A DNA stretch of 64,000 nucleotides from Micromonospora sp. Llam0 (GTDB taxonomy: Bacteria; Actinomycetota; Actinomycetes; Mycobacteriales; Micromonosporaceae): positions 2,418,001 to 2,482,000 of the forward strand of contig NZ_RJJY01000002.1 in assembly GCF_003751085.1 (NCBI RefSeq), given 5' to 3'. Positions 53,795-64,000 of this stretch are shown in pieces. Position numbers and translations under genes: made by a program. The notes below the pieces were generated by a model that saw only the letters and a program-made list of their open reading frames with translations, made no database searches and was not told the DNA's origin. Within the stretch, counting starts at the first letter, position 1; each line of letters opens with the position of its first letter.

Positions 53795-54135
53795 GGCCAG
53801 CGGTCAAGTGCCGTCTGTCGTTACTCGTCGATGAACCCGGCGACCGCGGTCCGGGCCTGCGCCCGGGTGGCGAAGCGGCCGACGCCGCGAACTCAAAGGG
53901 TGGAGTTGAACGACTCGGCGACCGCGTTGTCCAGCCCGGAGCCGGTGCAGCCCATCGACTGGCGCACTTTCGCCCGCTGGCAGGCCGCCTGGAACAGGTT
54001 TACTGGTGTACTCCCCGCCCTGGTCGGAGTGGAAGATCACCCCGGCCACGTCACCGCTGCGGTCGGGGTCGCCGTGCGGCCAACATGGTCGCCGGCGACC
54101 TCGGCTGGCCCGCACCATTCCGCCGGGAGACATCG
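53795..54135 (-). pseudogene. IS3-family OrfB C-terminal remnant
   Basis: Minus-strand pieces in shifting frames read VIFHSDQGGEYTS (second catalytic Asp), FQAACQRAKVRQSMGCTGSG, LDNAVAESFNSTL (catalytic Glu) and ATRAQARTAVAGFIDE. Frame changes and a stop after NSTL show that it is dead. It is not closely related to the intact IS3 element at 6292-7622. Confidence 0.8.
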
Positions 54136-54447
54136 ACGTCTCGGTGACCGGGTGGACCGCCCTTCGGCAGGCGACGTGGCCGACCTCAGAACGTGACGTG
54201 CCTTTCGTAGCTTGCGGGCCGGGAACGAGGTGTGGGTGCTCCGTGGGTGATCGGATGTCACCGACCTAGACGGATCCGACCCCTGGATACTGGATTTTTG
54301 CCACGATCGGCTGCCGATTAGGCGACTACGGTGCGCGACGGCCGCGCTGACCTGCCGATATCGCGCGGTATCCGGCTGGATTGCCGGCCAGGAATTCGGA
54401 CGACAGCGCTTGACATTCAGTAGCGGAGGAAAAGGCGTACACCGGGT
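54136..54447. other. Short gene-free spacer before the tRNA repeat
   Basis: No gene, hairpin or repeat is recognised in these 312 bp. The right end abuts the anticodon-loop end of the inverted tRNA-Lys half, so the boundary at 54447/54448 is a likely old recombination junction. Confidence 0.4.
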
Positions 54448-54661
54448 ATTAAAAGTCCTCAGCTCTGCCGATTGAGCTAACGGCCCGTCAAGGGCCAACC
54501 CTACTCCGCCTGGCCGCGGCTTCTGCATCCGCCCGTCTGCTGCCCGGGGTCTGGGGCTGTTGCGGCTGACGGGTGCCGGTGGGTGACGCGTCGGGCGATC
54601 TGGTGTCCTCAGTCGCAGGTTGGGGTCGTCAGGGGTTGGTGTGGTCGCAGATCGGGAGGTG
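54448..54661 (-). repeat. Inverted repeat unit B: 5' half of tRNA-Lys plus upstream flank
   Basis: On the minus strand these 214 bp repeat 14116-14327: 160 bp of flank, then tRNA-Lys from its first base to the anticodon loop. After TTTTAAT the sequence becomes unrelated (CCCGGTGTACG), so no functional tRNA is made. The other end stops exactly where an IS5 remnant begins (54662). Confidence 0.85.
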
Positions 54662-54900
54662 CCTCGACGTCGACACCCAGGACGGCGCCGTGCAGCGCCA
54701 TGTCCTGCTTGAACCCGGCGTCAACCCAGGCGCGGCTCACCGTTGGGGTGTGCGCGACGACCTTGTCGAGCAGCCGGCTGCCGACGGCGTTGTCGGTGAC
54801 CGACACCGCGGTAACCGCGACCGCGATGACCAGCCCCAACGCGTCCACGGCCAAGCCCCGCTTCCGTTCCGACACCTTCTTGGCGTTATGCCGGGATCGG
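54662..54900 (-). pseudogene. IS5-family transposase fragment, minus strand
   Basis: From the palindrome leftwards the minus strand encodes NAKKVSERKRGLAVDALGLV, then IAVAVTAVSVTDNAVGSRLL and VSRAWVDAGFKQDMALHGAV, ending at LGVDVE. This is the middle of an IS5-family (IS427-like) DDE transposase, with the Asp-containing TDN and AGF boxes. Both ends of the gene are missing. Confidence 0.75.
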
Positions 54901-54915
54901 CATAACGCCAAGAAG
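54876..54915. repeat. Perfect 17-bp palindrome joining two IS5 fragments
   Basis: Arms 54876-54892 and 54899-54915 are perfect complements with a 6-base spacer GGGATC. Each arm encodes the same NAKK region of an IS5 transposase, reading outward. The structure is a head-to-head junction of two related transposase pieces. Confidence 0.92.
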
Positions 54916-55344
54916 ATCGTAGGCCGCAAACGCGGCATCATCACCGACATCCTCGGACTACTCCTCGCCGTCATCGTCACCGCCGCCAGCGCCAGCGACA
55001 ACGCCATCGGCGCAGACCTGCTCGACCAGGCCACCACCACCTACCCCACCCTCACCAAGACCTGGGCCGACGCCGGCTTCAAGAACCGCGTCGTCGAACA
55101 CGGCGCCCAACTCGGCGTCGACGTCGAGATCGTCACCAAGGACCCACAGACCAAGGGCTTCAGCGTCGTCAAACGCCGATGGGTCGTCGAACGCACCCTC
55201 GGCTGGCTCATGCACCACCGCCGACTCGTACGCGACTACGAAGCCCGACCCGACAACTCCGCCAGCATGATCACCATCGCGATGATCGACAACCTCGCCA
55301 AACGACTCACCGCCGAAACCACCCCAACCTGGCGATACGGCTAA
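54898..55344 (+). pseudogene. IS5-family transposase C-terminal part, plus strand
   Basis: The plus strand continues outward from the palindrome with NAKKIVGRKRGIITDILGLL, ASDNAIGADLLDQATTTYP, TWADAGFKNRVVEHGAQLG, and the C-terminal DDE box RRWVVERTLGWLMHHRRLVR with catalytic Glu, ending at TAA 55342. The N-terminal third is missing. It is related to but clearly different from the minus-strand fragment. Confidence 0.82.
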
Positions 55345-57752
<2,408 letters not shown>

Positions 57753-57764
57753 ACACGACGCGGT

Positions 57765-57794
57765 CGGGGCGGTGGGCGGTCACCCGCCGCCCCG
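57765..57794 (+). terminator. Hairpin after the hydrolase gene
   Basis: A 12-bp stem (CGGGGCGGTGGG at 57765-57776 with CCCGCCGCCCCG at 57783-57794, one G-T pair) has a 6-base loop, 13 bp past the hydrolase stop. It separates the hydrolase from the transporter operon. Confidence 0.7.
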
Positions 57795-57900
57795 ATGCGA
57801 AACCCCCGAGGCTGTCGTGGGCGCGGTCTTCGCGCGCGTGGGCAGGAAAAGCCGTCCGCGCCCGATTGTCGTGGTCAGCCCCCCCACCCCCTTTATGACG

Positions 57901-57915
57901 ACTCGACGTTCAAGT
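57901..57915. promoter_or_regulatory. Possible LacI-type operator
   Basis: ACTCGACGTTCAAGT is an imperfect 15-bp dyad (outer ACT...AGT with GA...TC inside, odd centre), the general form of LacI-family operators. It lies just before the start of the sugar-binding protein gene, and a LacI regulator gene closes the cluster. No second copy was found by eye near the regulator itself. Confidence 0.35.
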
Positions 57916-57925
57916 GAGGCTGCAC

Positions 57926-59158
57926 GTGACAAGACTCAGCCGTCGGCGACGCCTGGCCGCCGCCGTGATGGCCCTCGCCGCAGTGGCGGCCGGTGCCTGC
58001 TCGCCGGCCTCCGACGACCCCGCAGACGGCACCTACCTCGTCTGGGACCCGTATCCACAGTTCGACGACGACTCCGAGTGGGTCACGCTGCTCGAGAACT
58101 GCGGCACCTCGGCGGGGGTGACCGCCGAGCGCATCGGCTACGACACCACCGACCTGACCAACAAGGCCCTACTCGCCGCCCAGCAGGGAAACTCACCGGA
58201 CGTACTGATAGTGGACAACCCGGTGGTCTCCACACTCGCCGAGGCGGGCGCACTCACCACCACCGACGAAACCGGGCTGGATGTCTCGAACATGGCGGCG
58301 AACCTGCTCGGAGCCGGCCAGCGCGAGGGCAGGACGTACGGGGTGCCGATCGGGGCGAACACCCTCGCTCTCTACTACAACCAGGACCTGCTGGCCGCAG
58401 CGGGCGTCGACCCCGCCGCGATCACGGACTGGACCTCGCTGACTGCGGCGCTGGCCGAGGTCACGGCCATCGGGAAGAAGGGCATCACCTTCTCCGCGAT
58501 CGGTACCGAGGAGGGCAGCTTCCAGTTCCTACCCTGGTTCTGGGGCTCCGGCGCGGATCTGACCAACCTGGACTCGCCGCAGGCGGAGTCCGCGCTGGCG
58601 CTGTGGACCGGCTGGCTCAACCGGGGCTACGCCCCGAACTCGGTCATCAACAACACCCAGACCACGAGCTGGCAGGAGTTCGCCACCGGCGAGTACGCGT
58701 TCGGCGAGAACGGCACCTGGCAACTGACCAACGCGGAGAAGCTGGACTTCGCCTACGGCATCATCGCGATCCCCGCCAGCACCGGCGGCGCGGCACCGGC
58801 ACCGACTGGCGGCGAGTTCGTGTCCATCCCGGTTCAGGAGGACACCGGTCGGTACGCGACGTCCAAGCAACTGGTGTCCTGTCTGACCAGCGCCGACAAC
58901 CTGTTGACCACCGACTCGACCCTCTCCTACGTCGCGCCGGTCGCCGAGTTGCAGGAGCAGCAGGTGGCCGCGGACCCCAGGCTGAAGGTCTGGGTGGAAG
59001 CGGTCAGGGCGGCCAGGGGCCGTACCGGTGACGACCTCGGTACCAGGTATCCGAGAATCTCCGAACAACTGTGGACCGCGGTGCAGGCAGCCCTCAGCGG
59101 TGCTATGACGCCACGCGAGGCGTTGGCCGCCGCACAGGCCGCTGCCACGACCAGCTAG
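57926..59158 (+). CDS. Sugar ABC transporter substrate-binding lipoprotein
   Basis: GTG 57926 is preferred (GAGG seven bases upstream); GTG 57914 is in frame but overlaps the operator-like dyad. The 410-residue protein has a lipoprotein signal (VMALAAVAAGACSP, Cys near residue 25) and the family-1 binding-protein outline: TYLVWDPYPQF, NKALLAAQQGNSPDVLIVDN, REGRTYGVPIGANTLALYYN, GEYAFGENGTWQLTN. It captures a mono- or oligosaccharide outside the membrane for the two permeases that follow. No ATPase gene is present, so a shared MsiK-type ATPase elsewhere is likely. Confidence 0.9.
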   Translation: MTRLSRRRRLAAAVMALAAVAAGACSPASDDPADGTYLVWDPYPQFDDDSEWVTLLENCGTSAGVTAERIGYDTTDLTNKALLAAQQGNSPDVLIVDNPVVSTLAEAGALTTTDETGLDVSNMAANLLGAGQREGRTYGVPIGANTLALYYNQDLLAAAGVDPAAITDWTSLTAALAEVTAIGKKGITFSAIGTEEGSFQFLPWFWGSGADLTNLDSPQAESALALWTGWLNRGYAPNSVINNTQTTSWQEFATGEYAFGENGTWQLTNAEKLDFAYGIIAIPASTGGAAPAPTGGEFVSIPVQEDTGRYATSKQLVSCLTSADNLLTTDSTLSYVAPVAELQEQQVAADPRLKVWVEAVRAARGRTGDDLGTRYPRISEQLWTAVQAALSGAMTPREALAAAQAAATTS

Positions 59159-59171
59159 GACTGCCGACGCC

Positions 59172-60140
59172 ATGGCTCCTACGACGCAGTCCTCCGCTCA
59201 GCGAGGCCGTGGTGGGGCGGCGACCGCCGCCCCACCCGGGCCTCCCTCGTTGCGTACCCGCCGATCCGGCCGTTGGCCGGCGTGGGGATTCCTGGCGCCG
59301 GTGACCGTGTACCTGACCGCCTGCTACGCCTACCCGCTCTACCGCAACATCGAGTTGAGCCTGCGCGACTACACCGTCCGCTCGTTCGTGCAGGGCGGTG
59401 CGCCCTTCGCCGGCCTGGACAACTACCGGACGGTAATGGCTGACCCGGCGTTCGGGCCGACTCTGGCGCAGACCCTGGTCTTCACCGTCGGGTCGCTGGC
59501 CTTCCAGTTCGCCATCGGCATGACCCTGGCGCTCTTCTTCCACCAGCACTTCCCGCTGTCCCGCACGTTACGGGCGTTGATTCTCGTGCCGTGGCTGCTG
59601 CCGCTGATCGTCTCGGCGTCGACCTGGTCGTGGCTGCTCAACAGCGATTCAGGACTGGTCAACGCGGCCCTCGACCTGGTCGGGATGGAGCAGGTCAACT
59701 GGCTCACGTCGCCACGTTGGTCGCTCGTCTCGGTGATCATCGCGAACATCTGGATCGGCATCCCGTTCAACCTGGTGGTGCTCTACAGCGGCCTGCAGGC
59801 GATCCCCGCCGAGATGTACGAGGCGTCCGCGCTCGACGGCGCGACGGGCTGGCAGCGATTCTGGTCGATCACCTTCCCGTTGCTGCGCCCCGTCTCCGCG
59901 ATCACCTTGCTGCTGGGGCTGATCTACACGTTGAAGGTCTTCGACATCATCTGGATCATGACCAGGGGTGGCCCGACCGGCTCCTCCGCTACGCTCGCGA
60001 CCTGGTCGTACCGGCTCGGCTTCGGCAGCCTGCTGCCCGAGTTCGGTCCGGGAGCGGCGATCGGCAACCTGCTCATCGTGATGGCTCTGGTCGCCGCGCT
60101 CGGCTACCTCCGGATTCAGCGCAGGCGGCACCTGAGATGA
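59172..60140 (+). CDS. Sugar ABC permease, MalF type
   Basis: A 322-residue inner-membrane permease starts at ATG 59172, 13 bp after the binding-protein stop. Six hydrophobic segments follow a disordered head. The EAA loop that docks the ATPase reads YEASALDGATGWQRFWSITF (residues about 217-236). It overlaps the MalG-like gene by ATGA. Confidence 0.93.
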   Translation: MAPTTQSSAQRGRGGAATAAPPGPPSLRTRRSGRWPAWGFLAPVTVYLTACYAYPLYRNIELSLRDYTVRSFVQGGAPFAGLDNYRTVMADPAFGPTLAQTLVFTVGSLAFQFAIGMTLALFFHQHFPLSRTLRALILVPWLLPLIVSASTWSWLLNSDSGLVNAALDLVGMEQVNWLTSPRWSLVSVIIANIWIGIPFNLVVLYSGLQAIPAEMYEASALDGATGWQRFWSITFPLLRPVSAITLLLGLIYTLKVFDIIWIMTRGGPTGSSATLATWSYRLGFGSLLPEFGPGAAIGNLLIVMALVAALGYLRIQRRRHLR

Positions 60141-60961
60141 CCATTTCCCCGCCTCGGACCTGGTGGAAGACCGGGATCGGCCTGGTGCTGACCGGGCTGA
60201 TGCTCTTCCCGGTCTACTGGATGATCAATGTGTCGTTCACCCGGGAACAGGACATGCGGGCAAGTCCGCCGCACCTGATCCCGACCAACGGCACCTGGGA
60301 CGGCTACCGGGCGGTGCTCGACCAGCAACTGCCGTACCTGGGCACCAGCTTTCTGGTCGGTCTCGGCACGGTGGCGCTGACCCTGGTGCTGGCCGCCCCT
60401 GCCGGATACGCACTGGCGAAGCTCAGACCCCCCGGCGGCCCCGTACTGAGCTTCGTGTTGGTGATCGCACAGATGATCCCGGGAATCATCATGGCGATGG
60501 GCTTTTACTCCAGCTATCTGTCTCTCGGGGTCCTGAACACGCTACCCGGGTTGATCCTGGCGGATTCGACACTCGCGGTGCCGTTCGGAGTGTTGATCTT
60601 CACCGCGTTCATGTCCGGAATTCCCGATGAACTGCTCCAGGCCGCCGTGGTCGACGGCGCCGGTCGGCTGCGTACCTTCTGGTCGGTCGTGTTGCCGGTC
60701 AGCCGCAACTCGATCGTCACGGTGTCACTGTTCGCGTTCCTGTGGTCCTGGTCGGACTTCATTTACGCGTCGACCCTCGCCGGCGGTGGTGATCACCGGC
60801 CGATCACGCTCGGCATCTACCACTACATCGGCAACAACAACCAGCAGTGGAACGCCATCATGGCCACTGCGGTCGTCGCCTCCATCCCCGCCGGCGTGCT
60901 GCTGGTCCTCGCCCAGCGCTACGTCTCGATGGGCGTCACCGCCGGCGCCGTCAAGGACTGA
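60137..60961 (+). CDS. Sugar ABC permease, MalG type
   Basis: A 274-residue permease starts at ATG 60137 (ATGA overlap; the longer frame upstream is antisense-like to no gene and out of phase with the MalF gene). The EAA loop is LLQAAVVDGAGRLRTFWSVV (residues about 166-185). Six transmembrane segments start with IGLVLTGLMLFPVYWMINV. With the MalF-type partner it forms the membrane channel. Confidence 0.93.
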   Translation: MTISPPRTWWKTGIGLVLTGLMLFPVYWMINVSFTREQDMRASPPHLIPTNGTWDGYRAVLDQQLPYLGTSFLVGLGTVALTLVLAAPAGYALAKLRPPGGPVLSFVLVIAQMIPGIIMAMGFYSSYLSLGVLNTLPGLILADSTLAVPFGVLIFTAFMSGIPDELLQAAVVDGAGRLRTFWSVVLPVSRNSIVTVSLFAFLWSWSDFIYASTLAGGGDHRPITLGIYHYIGNNNQQWNAIMATAVVASIPAGVLLVLAQRYVSMGVTAGAVKD

Positions 60962-60993
60962 TCTTCTGTATGGCAGAAAGGCAACAGCCACCC

Positions 60994-62706
60994 ATGACCG
61001 TCGCCTCGTCTGGTCCGGAGTTCTCCATCCAGGACATCCCGTTCAGCTACCGCGGATCGTGGCTCGACATCTCTCCGGTAATTGCCGAAGGGACGTACGC
61101 CGAGGACCTGCACCTGGTCTCCCACCAGACCGGGATGCACCCCGTGCTGCGTCTCATCCCGGCGGCCGCCGGCACCACGGTTGTCGCCTCGCCTGCCGTA
61201 CTGACCTGGCGAAACGGCGACGGCCGGATCGAGGCCGTCTACGACGGTCCGGACACACTGCGGATCCGGGGTCGACGGCTCGGCCTGCGGGTGGTCGCGG
61301 CCGAGCGCATTCTCACCCCGTTCAGCGGCACCTACCTCTACCTCGACCCGGTCGACGGGTCACATGTGTTCACCTCCTACGAGACCGGGCGCCGTTACCG
61401 GATCACGATGCTCACCGGCACTCCGCACCGGGCCGAGGGTGTGGAGGCGCTCGGCACCGCCGACCGGACCCTGGAGCTGCCTGCCGACCGGTCCTGGGAA
61501 ATAGCGATCGAGGAGCACACCACCGCCCGTCGGCCGTACGCCGGATCCGCCACCTTCGACGAGCTGCGTCGCGCTCGGAGCACCGAGTTCACCGCGTTCG
61601 CCGACGCGGTCGCGCCGTGGCGCGGCGCGGACACCCCAGCTGCCGAGCTGGCCGCATACGTACTGTGGTCCGCCACCGTCGCCCCGGCGGGCTTCGTCAC
61701 CCGGCCGGCCGTCCTGATGTCCAAGCACTGGATGGACAAGGTATGGAGCTGGGACCACTGCTTCAACGCGATCGCACTGGCGGCCGGTGAGCCGGAGCTG
61801 GCCTGGCACCAGTTCCACCTGCCTTTCGACCACCAGGATCCCGCCGGTGCCCTGCCCGACTCCATCACCCACTCGGAGGTCCTGCACAACTACGTCAAAC
61901 CCCCCATCCACGGTTGGGCGCTGCGCCACCTGCGCCAGCGTCTTGCCAGGCAGCCGGACCGGTCGGCGCTAGCCGAGACGTACGACCGGCTGGCCCGCTG
62001 GACCAGGTTCTGGCTCGACGCCCGCCGCGCCCGAGGCCACGAGCTGCCCTACTACCAGCACGGCAACGACAGTGGCTGGGACAACGCCACCACCTTCGAC
62101 GGGGGCCGGGTCGTCCAGACCGCCGACCTGGCCGCGTTCCTGGTCTCCCAGCTACGCTGCCTGGCCGACCTCGCCGACGAGCTGGGCGAACCCGCCGACC
62201 GGTGGTCCCAGGAAGCCGACCGGATCCGCGCAGCCATGATCCGTGACCTGTGGGACGGCGAGCGCTTCACCACCCGCAACCCGCGCACCGGACAGCTGAC
62301 GACGAGCCGTAGTCTGCTCGGCCTGATGCCCGTCGCGCTCGGCGCCGACCTGCCCGTCGCTATCGCCGCCGCGCTGGCCCGGGGGGTCGAAGCCCACCTG
62401 ACCACGCACGGGCTCGCCACCGAGCCGACGGTTTCGGCCCACTACGTCGCCGACGGCTACTGGCGCGGCCCGATCTGGGCGCCTTCCACCGTCCTGGTCG
62501 AGGACGGCCTACGCCGGGCCGGGCACACCGGTATCGCTGACGACATCGGTCGGCGCTTCCTCGCGCTGTGCGAGAAGTCCGGCTTCGCGGAGAACTTCGA
62601 CGCCGAGACCGGAGCCGGGCTTCGGGACCGCGCGTACACCTGGACCGCCAGCAGTTACCTCATCATCGCCGCGGCCCAGACGCAGCGACGGGTCAACGAC
62701 GGGTGA
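60994..62706 (+). CDS. GH63/GH37-like (debranching or trehalase-like) glycoside hydrolase
   Basis: A 570-residue protein starts at ATG 60994 (AAAGG upstream; ATG 60970 is in frame but has no ribosome site). It has no signal peptide. An N-terminal beta domain (residues 1-190) resembles that of amylo-alpha-1,6-glucosidase-type proteins. The (alpha/alpha)6 barrel shows KVWSWDHCFNAIAL, YYQHGNDSGWDNATTFDGG, with the general-acid Asp region, and YWRGPIWAPSTVLVEDGL, followed by SGFAENFDAETGAGL with a Glu candidate base. It should act in the cytoplasm on the imported oligosaccharide. The precise linkage is not predictable from these motifs. Confidence 0.82.
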   Translation: MTVASSGPEFSIQDIPFSYRGSWLDISPVIAEGTYAEDLHLVSHQTGMHPVLRLIPAAAGTTVVASPAVLTWRNGDGRIEAVYDGPDTLRIRGRRLGLRVVAAERILTPFSGTYLYLDPVDGSHVFTSYETGRRYRITMLTGTPHRAEGVEALGTADRTLELPADRSWEIAIEEHTTARRPYAGSATFDELRRARSTEFTAFADAVAPWRGADTPAAELAAYVLWSATVAPAGFVTRPAVLMSKHWMDKVWSWDHCFNAIALAAGEPELAWHQFHLPFDHQDPAGALPDSITHSEVLHNYVKPPIHGWALRHLRQRLARQPDRSALAETYDRLARWTRFWLDARRARGHELPYYQHGNDSGWDNATTFDGGRVVQTADLAAFLVSQLRCLADLADELGEPADRWSQEADRIRAAMIRDLWDGERFTTRNPRTGQLTTSRSLLGLMPVALGADLPVAIAAALARGVEAHLTTHGLATEPTVSAHYVADGYWRGPIWAPSTVLVEDGLRRAGHTGIADDIGRRFLALCEKSGFAENFDAETGAGLRDRAYTWTASSYLIIAAAQTQRRVNDG

Positions 62707-62715
62707 CCGGAGCGG

Positions 62716-63729
62716 CTAGCGGTTCCGGACCGGGCCGGTGCTGGAGCGCAGCGAGATGGGCGGGCTGTACAGGCGGTGGCGTGCCGTGGCCCCGGGCGCG
62801 GCGATGATCTCCAGCAGCAGTGCCACCGCCTCGGCTCCCATGTCACCTGTCGGAACGTCCGCAGCGGTCAACGGTGGGCGGAAATCCTCCGCCCAGTGCT
62901 GGGCGGCGACCCCGGTGACGGAGAAGTCACCCGGCACGGACAGCCCCGCGCCGGTCAGGGCCCGCTGGATTCCGGGCAGTGCGGCCTCGTTGATGGTGGT
63001 CACGGCCGTGACGTCCGGGTGTGTCGCGAGCAGTTGCTCCATGCACGCCTCGCCGGATGCCGTGTCGTCGCCGCAGCAGACCTCGACGCCGGTCAGGGCC
63101 CGATCCGTCACCGCCGCTCGGAAACCAGCCAGCGCTCGATGGCCGGGGCCGTAGCCGGCGGCCACCAGCTCGGCGGAACGATTCACCAGGGCCACGTGCC
63201 GGTGGCCCAGATCGGCCAGATGGTGCACACACCGGGCGGTCAGTCCGGCGTAGTCGACGTCGATCCAACTCATACCGTGTGGCTCGACGGTCCGGCCGAT
63301 CATGACGAACGGCACACCTGTCTTGGCGAGCCGTGTCACCCGCTCGTCGTCCAACCGGATCTCCATCAGGACCACACCGTCCACCCGACGCCCCGTCACG
63401 ATCCGTTCGAAGGACCGGTCGTGGTCACCGCCGGACGGGGACAGCAGCACATCGAGGTCGTGGCGGGCGGCCGCCTCGACAACGCTGGCCACGAAACCCA
63501 ACTGCATGTCGGTCAGCCGCTGACTCGCCGGCGGGATCACCAGGCCGAGGGTGCGGGTGCGTCCTTCCTTCAGGGCACGGGCACTGGCGTTCGGCCGGTA
63601 GCCCAGCTCGTCGATAACCGCCTGGATCCGCTCCCGCGTTGCCTGCGACACGGTCCGCTTGCCGCTCAGCACATAGGAGACGGTGCTACGGGACACACCC
63701 GCGCGCCGGGCGATCTCCCCGATGTTCAT
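62716..63729 (-). CDS. LacI-family transcriptional regulator
   Basis: A 337-residue protein starts at ATG 63729; the open frame upstream is not family-like. The DNA-binding head is NIGEIARRAGVSRSTVSYVL with the hinge helix NASARALKEG (about 45-55). The periplasmic-binding-like sensor domain follows (TLGLVIPPAS, RRVDGVVLMEI, HHLADLGHRHVALVN, SVTGVAAQHWAEDFRPPLT). It is convergent with the glycosidase gene and most likely represses the hydrolase-transporter genes until the sugar is present. Confidence 0.92.
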   Translation of the reverse strand: MNIGEIARRAGVSRSTVSYVLSGKRTVSQATRERIQAVIDELGYRPNASARALKEGRTRTLGLVIPPASQRLTDMQLGFVASVVEAAARHDLDVLLSPSGGDHDRSFERIVTGRRVDGVVLMEIRLDDERVTRLAKTGVPFVMIGRTVEPHGMSWIDVDYAGLTARCVHHLADLGHRHVALVNRSAELVAAGYGPGHRALAGFRAAVTDRALTGVEVCCGDDTASGEACMEQLLATHPDVTAVTTINEAALPGIQRALTGAGLSVPGDFSVTGVAAQHWAEDFRPPLTAADVPTGDMGAEAVALLLEIIAAPGATARHRLYSPPISLRSSTGPVRNR

Positions 63730-63840
63730 CCACCGCCCCCGAATCGATTCCTGCCCCGACACGGAGGCCCACCAGCTCACTCGAGAGCATAGCCGGCCTT
63801 TGATCTCAAGGCTGAATCAGAACGTGGTGCGGGGGTGGAC

Positions 63841-63871
63841 GGCTTGCGCCGGCCGCAGGCCGGCGCAAGCC
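63841..63871 (-). terminator. Perfect 14-bp hairpin after the right-edge gene
   Basis: Arms GGCTTGCGCCGGCC (63841-63854) and its complement (63858-63871) surround a GCA loop. It lies 29 bp beyond the stop of the minus-strand gene that enters from the right, and should end its transcription before the LacI gene. Confidence 0.75.
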
Positions 63872-63899
63872 GCGTTGAAGCTGGGAGTTCCTGCCCGGC

Positions 63900-64000
63900 T
63901 CAGCGGTAGCCGGCGGCCACGATGTTGGCCTGCACGGCTTCCTCAGTCGCATCGGATGGATACCCGGTGACCATGGCGCCCTCGTAGAAGGTGCCGGCGC
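63900..64000 (-). CDS. Alpha-L-arabinofuranosidase-like protein, C-terminal end only
   Basis: The last 33 codons read AGTFYEGAMVTGYPSDATEE and on to AVQANIVAAGYR, then TGA at 63902-63900. GTFYEGxMTxGYPSDAT..AVQANIVAAGY is the conserved end of the GH54-type arabinofuranosidase catalytic domain as I recall it. This suggests that the neighbouring cluster handles arabinose-containing plant polysaccharides. Most of the gene lies outside the window. Confidence 0.7.
   Translation of the reverse strand, partial: AGTFYEGAMVTGYPSDATEEAVQANIVAAGYR

Noticed and set aside
54448..54500. A second tRNA-Lys gene on the minus strand
   Set aside because: Only the 5' half to the anticodon loop is present. The anticodon 3' strand, T arm and acceptor 3' strand are missing.

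Overview
The window is chromosomal DNA of a high-GC actinomycete. GTG starts, GTGA/ATGA-coupled genes, an FxLD-type lanthipeptide locus, RHS and DUF574-type genes, and a sugar ABC cassette without its own ATPase all fit the Micromonosporaceae (Micromonospora or a close relative). That placement is an inference from gene content. The left 55 kb is an accessory island shaped by tyrosine recombinases, insertion sequences and gene decay. The right 8 kb is an orderly carbohydrate-use cluster.

Left part (1-14.4 kb). A three-gene minus-strand module (tyrosine recombinase, small XRE protein, zinc-finger recombinase-like protein) occurs twice. Copy 1 (1-1441) looks intact but runs off the window. Copy 2 (5180-9673) is ruined by an amber codon, several frameshifts and an IS3-family insertion with a 4-bp target duplication. 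Between the copies lie a secreted NucA/NucB-type nuclease, a ComJ/Nin-like protein (a possible nuclease inhibitor) and a lipoprotein. Next come a DUF2199 gene, a frameshifted C5 cytosine methyltransferase, and an excisionase-integrase pair ending at a tRNA-Lys gene (14289-14364). The integrase carries a 21-bp in-frame duplication at its catalytic tyrosine.

Middle-left part (14.4-29.7 kb). A minus-strand gene string (GPP34 protein, amino-acid permease, GNAT, DUF574 methyltransferase, several uncharacterised proteins, an endonuclease/exonuclease/phosphatase gene, a lipoprotein) is cut by a 5.6-kb Tn554-like element. This element encodes TnpA, TnpB and TnpC homologues and a zinc-ribbon/HEPN cargo gene. 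It sits exactly inside the endonuclease/exonuclease/phosphatase gene, with the same 6-bp core at both ends. The two gene halves rejoin in frame when the element is removed on paper.

Middle part (30-45.7 kb). An S9 peptidase and an XRE-TPR regulator precede a class I lanthipeptide operon. That operon holds an isoaspartyl-type methyltransferase, a 66-aa precursor, LanB, LanC, a SpaB_C-like protein and an accessory protein. A remnant of a second methyltransferase lies just upstream. Beyond it are a ribbon-helix-helix protein, a decayed IS110 transposase and a truncated XRE regulator.

Middle-right part (45.9-55.3 kb). A 2281-residue secreted RHS protein ends in a Hint domain and an LHH-type nuclease tip, followed by a SUKH immunity gene. 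Downstream are IS3 and IS5 remnants, a perfect palindrome joining two head-to-head IS5 pieces, and an inverted copy of the 5' half of tRNA-Lys with its upstream flank.

Right part (55.3-64 kb). A secreted clan-A glycoside hydrolase with a ricin-type lectin domain, a sugar-binding protein, two permeases, a cytoplasmic GH63/GH37-like glycosidase and a LacI regulator form one catabolic locus. The C-terminus of an arabinofuranosidase-like protein enters at the right edge.
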